From Candidatus Cloacimonadota bacterium (GTDB lineage Bacteria > Cloacimonadota > Cloacimonadia > Cloacimonadales > TCS61), in the NCBI GenBank assembly GCA_003647825.1, contig QMNP01000003.1:1-20777 (forward strand): a DNA stretch of 20,777 nt. The letters run 5' to 3'. The notes beneath the pieces are model-generated. The model made no database searches. It was not told the DNA's origin and worked only from the letters and a program-made list of their open reading frames with translations. The translations under genes were made by a program, and so were the position numbers. Below are positions 14,949 to 20,777 of this stretch, piece by piece (within the stretch, counting starts at the first letter, position 1; the number at the start of each line of letters is the position of its first letter).

Positions 14949-15302
14949 TTATTCTGTGATTATTGCAATTTTATCCTTATTGTTATCGTAAAAAGCTTGA
15001 AGTTTCTCTGTAATCTCAGCCAGGAATTTCTCTCCTTTAGGTCTTATCACAAGAATCCATGATCTTCTGTCTCTTTTAGAGTTTTTACGAGTACAATATC
15101 CAAGCTTTACCAAATGATCTCCAACTCTTGTAACTCTGCTGTAACTTACTTTAGAAAATTTTTTAAGATCAGTCATATTAGCTTCTCTGTGCTCATGAAG
15201 ATAATCCATAATTAATAAACCTGTACGGAATAAATCATTACTTAAAAGGATTTCGTTCATTCCATCTACAAGTTCATGCAGAGCAAAGTATTTCTTCAAC
15301 AT
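14949..15302 (-). CDS. Small MarR-type winged-helix regulator
   Basis: A 117-residue protein, shorter than typical MarR members (about 140-150). A helical N-terminus (1-40) leads to a winged helix: ANMTDLKKFSKVSYSRVTRV as helix-turn-helix (about 41-60), then LVKLGYCTRKNSKRDRRSWI as recognition-adjacent helix and wing. The D-R-R in the wing is the MarR signature. The C-terminal helix (about 90-112) would supply dimerisation. AAGGAGAG precedes the ATG at 15302. Its promoter carries a palindrome (15333-15346) suited to autoregulation, and a promoter of the same design drives the acyl-CoA dehydrogenase gene. The ligand and targets are unknown. Confidence 0.78.
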   Translation of the reverse strand: MLKKYFALHELVDGMNEILLSNDLFRTGLLIMDYLHEHREANMTDLKKFSKVSYSRVTRVGDHLVKLGYCTRKNSKRDRRSWILVIRPKGEKFLAEITEKLQAFYDNNKDKIAIITE

Positions 15303-15327
15303 AATCTCTCCTTATTATTTACGCAGT

Positions 15328-15357
15328 TATTTATTGAAATATCAATTTTTGTGTCAA
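15328..15357 (-). promoter_or_regulatory. Promoter and palindrome upstream of the MarR-type gene
   Basis: TTGACA (15357-15352, minus strand), then an 18-nt spacer, then TAAATA (15333-15328). The spacer contains ATTGA-AATA-TCAAT (15333-15346), a 5+4+5 inverted repeat that a MarR dimer could bind to block the polymerase. The -35 is convincing; the -10 is weak. Confidence 0.5.
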
Positions 15358-15544
15358 GAAGTAAGTGCAAAATGGTTAATGAAGGCTAACTTTTTTGTAT
15401 AGATTAAAGTACCATTTAATGAAAATATGGAACTCCCTATATTAGCAAAGAGTTAACGTAACTTAATGAATCTCAATAATTTGCAATCTCAAGAAAGTGA
15501 ACTGTGTTCAGGAAGTTGACAGTAAATCTGAGGTAAAAATAAAA

Positions 15545-16630
15545 TTAATATTTTTTTAATAATTCCGTGTTAGTTTCATATCGATCTATTATAGTTCTAA
15601 GCTTAGAAATTGCAGCCGATTTATCTATTTGAAGTAATTGTCTTCTTATATCATTGATCTTATCTAATTCCACCGATGAATGAAGTAATTCCTCTTTTCT
15701 GGTTCCACTTTCTGTTATATTTATTGCAGGAAATATTCTTTGCTCTGCAATATCCCGATCAAGAATTATCTCACTATTACCAGTTCCTTTGAATTCCTGG
15801 AAAATTACTTCATCCATGCGGGATCCAGTATCTTTGAGTATTGTTGCTAAAATCGTGCAGGAACCACCGTTTTCAATATTCCTGGCCATACCGAATAATT
15901 TTCTTGGTAATTCCAATGCTCCAGAAGATAATCCTCCCGACATTATTCGATTACTGTGTCTATTGTCATTCAAATTATAAGCACGCCCCATTCTGGTTAA
16001 ACTATCGATAAGAATGACTATATCATTTCCACACTCAACTTCCACACGAACATGATCTACAAGATAACTGGAAAGTAGAATATGAGAAGCTGAGCCTTGA
16101 TCCAGAGAACTGTGAAAAACATCAGCTTTTGTATTTCTGATAAAAGATGTTACTTCTTCGGGACGTTCATCAATAAGTAGAACAATAACCTTTAGTTTTG
16201 GGTCTAAGCGATGCAGGTCGTTGGCAATTGCTTCCAATAACACTGTTTTGCCGGCTCGTGGGGGAGAGACGATGAGGCCTCTGGTTCCTTTGCCAATAGG
16301 AGTTATAAGATCTAATATCCTGACGGATGTGGAATCCGATGAACCAAAATCATATTTCTCGAAAGGATTTACCGGTATTAATTTGCTGAAATTAGATCGT
16401 GATTCAAAATCTTCTGGTTTATGACCACAAATTGCTAATACATTTGTGACTCTTTTATTATTATTAATCTCGCATTTTACTCTTGCACCAGAAACTAATT
16501 GATATTTTGAGATAAGCTTTTCGGGAAAATTAATGGAATCTCTACGATTGTCAAAAGGTATTGTCCAGAGCACAGATTGCTGATTTCTGGCTATATTCAA
16601 ATAGCCTTCAAAGATAGTTGATTTCTTCAT
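15545..16630 (-). CDS. Short, divergent Rho-like transcription termination factor (paralogue or alternative Rho)
   Basis: A 361-residue RecA-type hexameric helicase. The ATPase parts are well kept: SPPRAGKT (Walker A, 122-129), LLIDERPEEVT (151-161), VILIDSLTRMGRAYN (Walker B, 205-219). The secondary RNA-site loop SGGLSSGALELPRKLFGMAR (231-250) follows, then GTGNSEIILDRDIAEQRIFP and SGTRKEELL, with Arg311 at the arginine-finger position. E. coli Rho is 419 residues; here the N-terminal helical Rho_N part is missing. In the OB domain (about 8-75) the aromatic RNA-binding GFGFLR segment is replaced by QQSVLW. So ATP-driven translocation looks intact while primary RNA recognition is altered. It begins 13 nt after the acyl-CoA dehydrogenase gene with no clear ribosome site, suggesting coupling. 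Whether a standard rho exists elsewhere in the genome is not visible here. Confidence 0.88.
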   Translation of the reverse strand: MKKSTIFEGYLNIARNQQSVLWTIPFDNRRDSINFPEKLISKYQLVSGARVKCEINNNKRVTNVLAICGHKPEDFESRSNFSKLIPVNPFEKYDFGSSDSTSVRILDLITPIGKGTRGLIVSPPRAGKTVLLEAIANDLHRLDPKLKVIVLLIDERPEEVTSFIRNTKADVFHSSLDQGSASHILLSSYLVDHVRVEVECGNDIVILIDSLTRMGRAYNLNDNRHSNRIMSGGLSSGALELPRKLFGMARNIENGGSCTILATILKDTGSRMDEVIFQEFKGTGNSEIILDRDIAEQRIFPAINITESGTRKEELLHSSVELDKINDIRRQLLQIDKSAAISKLRTIIDRYETNTELLKKY

Positions 16631-16643
16631 AGAATGTATTTAT

Positions 16644-17753
16644 TTACCGTAGAAGTTGTCGTGCAATATCTAATTTCATTATACGGGAAGATGCTTCAAG
16701 ATGTTGAACAACTTTGGCATCGCGGAAGAATCTTTCCAGCGGATAATCTTTCATATATCCATATCCGCCATGTACCTGGATCGCATTTAAACCACACCAG
16801 TAACCAGTTTCATTTGCAACAATTCGAGCTATCTTAGCTTGATTAGAATAATCTTCACCATTATCAAAACGTGAAGCAGCTTCATATACAAGCAGTCTGG
16901 CAGTTTCAATCCTTGTTTTCATTTCTGCCAGTATATCTCTGATCGCTGCATATTTTGATATAGATTTACCGAACTGAAGCCGCTCTTTTGCATATTTAAT
17001 AGAAGTTTCCAAACAAGTTTGAGCAATTCCCAAAGAAACTGCTGAGAATCCAATGTTTGCAATATCTTTGATTTTTGAATTATTTAGCTCATCTTTTCCC
17101 ATTGGAAATGAATTCTCATCCAATAGCGGCAAATCCTGAAATTCTGCATTCATAAAACCAGCAGTTCTTAAACCTAATAAATTCATTGGATTGGGAAACA
17201 AACCTTTAACCGATTTTTCTAATATGAAATACTTTGCAAATTCTTTTGTCTGGATTGGGAAAATATAAAAATCAGCAGCTTCGCCATTTAAAACTAACTC
17301 TCTATGACCGGAAAAAAACAAATTACCTTCATCCTGCTTCAAATCATTTTTTTCTTTCGGAAGGTCAATTTCCGGTTCGCAAATATATCCGCCAATTTCA
17401 CCTTCAGCCAGCCGATTCAGATATTTTTCTTTTTGCTTTTCATTACCAAACATCATAAGAGGGTAGGCAACCATACAGTTATTTACAACTAATATTGTAC
17501 CAATAGATGCGCTTACTCTTGAAATTTCTTCAACAGCAATGCAAAGACTGGTGAGATCAAGTTCTACACCACCATATTGCTCTGGAATAATAAGTCCTAA
17601 TAATCCAAGTTCTGCTAATTTACCAACAATGATTTTGGGAAATTCTCCCTGCTTTTCAATTTCTTCAGCTGTAGGTTCGATTTCAGAAATTGCAAATTTT
17701 CTGAATTCATTACGAATCATATTTTGTTCATTATTTAATTTTAACAGACTCAC
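16644..17753 (-). CDS. Acyl-CoA dehydrogenase family protein with unusual FAD/substrate loop
   Basis: A 369-residue flavoprotein of the acyl-CoA dehydrogenase fold, which normally oxidises acyl-CoA to enoyl-CoA and passes electrons to ETF. The N-terminal helical domain (LGLLGLIIPEQYGGVELDL) and C-terminal domain (ERLQFGKSISKYAAIRDILA, then QVHGGYGYMKDYPLERFFRD) are clear. Glu353 in HLEASSRIMKLDIARQLL aligns with the catalytic Glu of the usual YEGTSEIQ. Two standard features are degraded: TEPxAGSD is replaced by CEPEIDLPKEKND, and the K-x-WITNG strand by HRELVLNGEAAD. This may reflect an unusual substrate. The start is GTG (17753) with GGAG five bases upstream; an overlapping ATG-TGA sits one base earlier. 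No etfAB is nearby. Confidence 0.88.
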   Translation of the reverse strand: MSLLKLNNEQNMIRNEFRKFAISEIEPTAEEIEKQGEFPKIIVGKLAELGLLGLIIPEQYGGVELDLTSLCIAVEEISRVSASIGTILVVNNCMVAYPLMMFGNEKQKEKYLNRLAEGEIGGYICEPEIDLPKEKNDLKQDEGNLFFSGHRELVLNGEAADFYIFPIQTKEFAKYFILEKSVKGLFPNPMNLLGLRTAGFMNAEFQDLPLLDENSFPMGKDELNNSKIKDIANIGFSAVSLGIAQTCLETSIKYAKERLQFGKSISKYAAIRDILAEMKTRIETARLLVYEAASRFDNGEDYSNQAKIARIVANETGYWCGLNAIQVHGGYGYMKDYPLERFFRDAKVVQHLEASSRIMKLDIARQLLR

Positions 17754-17842
17754 ATTTGCTCCTTAAAATTTAATTTCTGGATTGATTTTCTATGTAGCAG
17801 TTTTTCAATTTCAATCCAAGCTAAACCAATATTTTCATGGCA

Positions 17843-17872
17843 CAGATATTTCAAGTATGAAATTTGTGTCAA
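17843..17872 (-). promoter_or_regulatory. Promoter and palindrome upstream of the acyl-CoA dehydrogenase gene
   Basis: TTGACA (17872-17867, minus strand), 18-nt spacer, then TATCTG (17848-17843). The spacer contains TTTCA-AGTA-TGAAA (17849-17862), a 5+4+5 inverted repeat. The plus-strand run TTTGTGTCAAGAA around the -35 is shared exactly with the MarR-gene promoter. The rest of the 300-bp spacer 17754-18053 shows no gene and no other clear site; a typA promoter must lie there but none stands out. Confidence 0.5.
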
Positions 17873-18053
17873 GAAAGCAAATCCAAACACTTGAAATCAA
17901 AAAAATATACATATGCTGGAAATTGTGCTAATTACTTGAAAAAGGAATAATTACATTGACGCTGTAACCTTTGAAATCTGGATGACATCAATTGCATGTG
18001 AATTTAATAATATTATCAAAATAATCACTTGCAGATTTAGGGAGAAACATCTT

Positions 18054-19862
18054 ATGAATAAGATAAAAAATATAGCAATTATTGCTCATGTTGATCATGG
18101 CAAGACTACATTGGTAGATGGAGCTTTACAGCAGGCAGGAGTTTTTCGTAAAAACCAGAAAATGGTAGAAAGAGTTATGGATTCTAATGATCTGGAAAAA
18201 GAACGTGGAATTACGATCTTCTCGAAAAATGCTTCTATGCATTATAAAGGGTACAAAATAAATATAGTGGATACACCCGGTCATGCTGATTTTGGTGGTG
18301 AAGTGCAGCGTATCATGAAAATGGTAGATTCGGTACTTCTGCTTGTAGATGCATTCGAAGGTCCGATGCCGCAAACAAAATATGTCTTGAAGAAATCTTT
18401 GGAATTAGGTTTAAAACCGATTGTAGTGATCAATAAAATAGATCGTCCGAATAGCCGTCCAACCGATGTTTTAGAAATGGTTTTTGATTTGTTCATTGAG
18501 CTTAAAGCTAATGATGAGCAACTTGATTTTCCCGTAGTCTATGCTTCCGGCCGTGATGGCATTGCAAAATATGAATTGGATGATGATAATGAAGATCTCA
18601 TTCCTCTTTTCGAAACTATCATTAAGCACGTGGAAGATGCCAAAGGTGATAAGGAAAAACCACTGCAGATGCTGATATCCGCTATTGAATATGATAATTA
18701 TCTTGGTAAGATCGGTACCGGAAAAATTACCAATGGTTCTGTAAGTCAGGGGGAAGAAGTGGTTCTTTTGAAACGTGATGGGGAAAGACTTTTATATAGA
18801 ATTACTAAAATATTCAGCTATGAAGGGTTGAAGAAGAAAGAAACAAAAATTGCCTATGCAGGTGATATTGTTTCTCTTTCTGGAATGGAACGGGTTGATG
18901 TAGGGGAAACAGTTTCCGATAAAGAACATCCTAAGCCGTTACCGCTTATAGAAATTGACGCTCCTACTTTGACAATGACCTTCAAAGTAAATGATTCTCC
19001 TTTTGCCGGTAAAGAAGGAAAATACGTAACTTCACGAAACATCTGGGATCGATTGCAGAAAGAATTGCAAACCAATGTAAGTATTCAAGTGGAAGCGACA
19101 GAAGCCAAAGATGCCTTCACAGTAAAAGGCAGGGGAGAGCTGCAGCTTTCTATTCTCATCGAAAATATGAGAAGGGAAGATTTTGAATTCCAGGTTTCTA
19201 CTCCTAAAGTGATCTTCCGTGAACTCAAAGGAAAGAAAACTGAACCAATCGAACTGGCTGTAATTGATGTTGCTGATGAGTTTGTGGGCACTGTTATCGA
19301 AATGCTGGGTGTAAGAAAAGGTGAAATGATCGACATGATCCCCGGAAATGATAGTTTTACACGATTAGAGTTTAAAGTTCCTGCTCGGGGTCTTATCGGC
19401 TTCCGTAATGAATTCTTAACTGAAACTCGCGGAACAGGCATTATTAATCACAGTTTTTATGAATATGAATATTATAAAGGTGAAATGGATAAAAAGAAAC
19501 GTCGCGGTGCTCTTGTCTCGATGGAAACTGGTATTGCTACAGCTTATTCGTTATTCAGTTTTCAAGCACGCGGAACCATGTTCATCGAGCCGGGAACTAA
19601 TATTTACGAAGGAATGATTATTGGCGAACATACGCGTGAGAATGATTTGATCTTGAATGTATGCCGCGGTAAAAAACTCACCAATGTGCGTGCGTCCGGT
19701 TCTGATGATTCTATTAAACTTTTCACTCCCAGGAGCTTCAGTCTGGAACAGGCCATGGAATACATCCAGGATGATGAGCTATTGGAAGTAACACCTAAAA
19801 GTGTGAGAATGCGTAAGAAACTTCTTAAAGAGATAGATCGTCGTCGGGTTGGGAAAGTATAA
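18054..19862 (+). CDS. typA: Ribosome-associated translational GTPase TypA/BipA
   Basis: A 602-residue GTPase that binds the 70S ribosome and supports ribosome assembly and stress or cold adaptation. GTP motifs are AHVDHGKT (G1, 11-18), RGITI (G2, 51-55), DTPGH (G3, 73-77) and NKID (G4, 127-130). EF-G-like domains II, III and V follow, then the TypA-specific C-terminal domain with RGTMFIEPGTNIYEGMIIGE. IEP replaces the pattern of LepA, and the KKLTNVRASGSDDSIKL segment is diagnostic for TypA. The length is normal. The ATG at 18054 has AGGGAG nine bases upstream and places G1 at its usual position; a longer frame back to 17982 adds residues unlike the family. A terminator follows at 19890. Confidence 0.97.
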   Translation: MNKIKNIAIIAHVDHGKTTLVDGALQQAGVFRKNQKMVERVMDSNDLEKERGITIFSKNASMHYKGYKINIVDTPGHADFGGEVQRIMKMVDSVLLLVDAFEGPMPQTKYVLKKSLELGLKPIVVINKIDRPNSRPTDVLEMVFDLFIELKANDEQLDFPVVYASGRDGIAKYELDDDNEDLIPLFETIIKHVEDAKGDKEKPLQMLISAIEYDNYLGKIGTGKITNGSVSQGEEVVLLKRDGERLLYRITKIFSYEGLKKKETKIAYAGDIVSLSGMERVDVGETVSDKEHPKPLPLIEIDAPTLTMTFKVNDSPFAGKEGKYVTSRNIWDRLQKELQTNVSIQVEATEAKDAFTVKGRGELQLSILIENMRREDFEFQVSTPKVIFRELKGKKTEPIELAVIDVADEFVGTVIEMLGVRKGEMIDMIPGNDSFTRLEFKVPARGLIGFRNEFLTETRGTGIINHSFYEYEYYKGEMDKKKRRGALVSMETGIATAYSLFSFQARGTMFIEPGTNIYEGMIIGEHTRENDLILNVCRGKKLTNVRASGSDDSIKLFTPRSFSLEQAMEYIQDDELLEVTPKSVRMRKKLLKEIDRRRVGKV

Positions 19863-19889
19863 AAAAATCAGAAGCATATAATTCAGTAT

Positions 19890-19920
19890 ACAAGCTCTAC
19901 CCGACAGTGGAGCTTGTTTT
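19890..19920 (+). terminator. Intrinsic terminator of typA
   Basis: ACAAGCTC (19890-19897) pairs with GAGCTTGT (19910-19917), followed by TTTT. It lies 28 nt after the typA stop and 16 nt beyond the 3' end of the convergent ssrA gene. Confidence 0.8.
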
Positions 19921-19935
19921 GCAATAATATGTAAA

Positions 19936-20284
19936 TGGTGGAGGTGGCGGGAATCGAACCCGCGTCCAAAGATAAGTCAAAAGCCGAATCTACATGCTTA
20001 GTTGTTTTTGATCTTATCGCAAAGCAAGAAAACAATCAAACTATGCTAAGCGACCAGCCTGTAGTTTTTCGAACGACATCACAGACTTCTGTCGTTTATA
20101 GCTGTTAATTATGGCGGTCTGCTGCCAGCTTAACAGCAAAGCTTGGCAGGACCGTAGCAGAACTAAGCTGCTAGTGCAAAGTTATCGTTTGCGTTTAGGT
20201 TTGTATCACCTTTTTAACGAGTAGGTAATCTCCTCGGCATGCATCAGCAATCCCCTTTATCCCTGTCGAAACCAGGACACCCCC
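19936..20284 (-). ncRNA. ssrA: Transfer-messenger RNA (tmRNA)
   Basis: A 349-nt one-piece tmRNA that rescues stalled ribosomes and tags the nascent peptide. The 5' end GGGGGTG (20284-20278) pairs with CACCTCC before the encoded ACCA at the 3' end (19936), giving the tRNA-like acceptor stem with one G-U. The 5' region has TCCTGGTTTCGACAGGG and the 3' T-arm has GGTTCGATTCC, both typical. The tag frame (20192-20163) starts at resume codon GCA and reads ANDNFALAA then TAG, a canonical proteolysis tag ending in LAA for ClpXP. A TTGACA box at 20344-20339 on the minus strand might be its -35, but no good -10 follows. Confidence 0.97.
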
Positions 20285-20370
20285 ATCTATAAAGCTGTTA
20301 AAGATCAACTGATGACAAGTTAATCGAAATGGATTCATTGTCAAATTAAAGGTGAGATAGATATTAATAC

Positions 20371-20397
20371 AAAACTGCCGGAAAAGAATTCCAGCAG
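20371..20397 (-). terminator. Intrinsic terminator of the 49-residue gene
   Basis: Read on the minus strand, CTGCTGGAA and TTCCGGCAG form a 9-bp stem (one G-U) with loop TTCTT, followed by TTTTGT. It begins 35 nt after the stop of the small gene and separates it from ssrA. Confidence 0.75.
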
Positions 20398-20432
20398 CTG
20401 CAGCATTAAATAAATGTGTGTTATCTCAAAGA

Positions 20433-20582
20433 CTATTTATACCAAATTGAAATTGTAGCCATAGAATCCTTTTGATTGGATTGAAGTATTTTTATGATTT
20501 CAACTTCTGGATGAGCAATCAACCAATCATTGATCTGATCTTCTAAAACAGCTCTTGTATTTTCAAAAATTCTTACTTTCAT
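20433..20582 (-). CDS. 49-residue Cse60-like small protein
   Basis: The frame starts at ATG 20582 with AGGAGA five bases upstream and ends in TAG at 20433. The product begins MKVRIFENTRAVLEDQINDW and ends ISIWYK. The pattern K-V-x-I/V-F, an acidic helix with L-x-x-x-I-N-x-W-L, H-P-x-V/I-E-I-I-x-I, then a final beta strand recalls the Cse60/DUF2758 family of small proteins. Cse60 was named in Bacillus sporulation, but homologues occur in non-sporulating bacteria with unknown roles. The family match is from memory of the pattern, so it is moderate. Its own ribosome site and downstream terminator make it a credible gene. The MITE-like copy 2 begins 28 nt upstream of its start. The overlapping ATG at 20586 is out of frame and stops after seven codons. 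Confidence 0.7.
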   Translation of the reverse strand: MKVRIFENTRAVLEDQINDWLIAHPEVEIIKILQSNQKDSMATISIWYK

Positions 20583-20609
20583 TCATCTCTCCTTTTATAA
20601 AAATCTATT

Positions 20610-20777
20610 GAGGCTTCTGCATAATATAAACTTTGTCTTTGCGAAGCATCGATAAGAGAGTTTCTGCTGAAGCAATCTATATTGCTAATTGATTACTATT
20701 TATAGAGATTGCTTCGTAAGCAACAGCGAGAAGCAAACTCGCAAAGACACACTTTTTTTCTTTTCTCACAAAAACAC
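20610..20777. mobile_element. MITE-like palindromic element, copy 2 (cut by the window end)
   Basis: It matches 4594-4761 base for base except for about a dozen substitutions and no evident gaps, starting at GAGG[C/T]TTCTGCATAATA. The right terminal repeat lies beyond the window edge. Substitutions cluster in the AATCTATCAGAAAG stretch. The element lies upstream of the 49-residue gene in the same orientation as copy 1 lies upstream of lemA. Confidence 0.75.

Noticed and set aside
20296..20325. TTAACTTGTCA upstream of ssrA as a half-operator of the XRE-S24 repressor
   Set aside because: Only one arm of the palindrome is present and the region is AT-rich, so the match is weak.
20285..20344. 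TATAGAT directly before the tmRNA 5' end as a -10 box
   Set aside because: It touches the mature 5' end, leaving no room for the -10 to start distance, and tmRNA 5' ends are normally made by RNase P processing.

Overview
The window is an AT-rich bacterial chromosome segment from a diderm (Gram-negative-type) organism. Evidence for this is an outer-membrane Tsx-type channel, a PnrA/BMP lipoprotein, and a large secreted protein ending in a PNPFNP...KMILLK sorting-type domain. That C-terminal domain is typical of the Fibrobacterota-Chlorobiota-Bacteroidota superphylum. Its exact style, together with the base composition, makes me favour Candidatus Cloacimonadota or a close relative. This placement is inference; there is no rRNA here to confirm it.

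Layout. 13-1899 encodes a secreted beta-helix protein. It is followed by a repeat-rich spacer and a small DUF2809-like membrane protein. 2537-5190 (minus strand) is a stress-type cluster: a twin zinc-ribbon protein, lemA, and an HtpX-like M48 protease with two extra C-terminal zinc ribbons. A 177-bp MITE-like palindromic repeat sits inside this cluster, and a second copy runs off the right edge of the window. Next on the minus strand are a SEC-C protein of unknown role and an XRE-S24 (LexA/CI-like) repressor. The repressor has two identical-architecture operators (TTAAC-N6-GTTAA), one of which encloses the -35 box of its own promoter. selD (7889-8947) is a selenoprotein: its catalytic residue is encoded by an in-frame UGA, followed by a SECIS-like hairpin, so a plain ORF caller loses its first 33 codons.

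9230-14832 (plus strand) is a complete nucleoside-uptake route. It comprises a Tsx-like outer-membrane channel, then a double-domain ABC ATPase, two permeases and a PnrA/BMP-type lipoprotein. It is bounded by clear intrinsic terminators.

14949-17753 (minus strand) holds a small MarR-type regulator, a short divergent Rho-like helicase, and an unusual acyl-CoA dehydrogenase only 13 nt upstream of the rho-like gene. The marR and acyl-CoA dehydrogenase promoters share a matching layout: a TTGACACAA -35 box, then an 18-nt spacer holding a 5+4+5 palindrome. The right end carries typA/bipA, ssrA (tmRNA, tag ANDNFALAA), a 49-residue Cse60-like small protein and the second copy of the repeat.

The most notable points are the Sec-encoding selD, the operator design of the XRE-S24 repressor, the MITE-like family positioned 28-29 nt from start codons, and the divergent Rho-acyl-CoA dehydrogenase pair. 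I found no CRISPR array, rRNA, tRNA, integrase or transposase.
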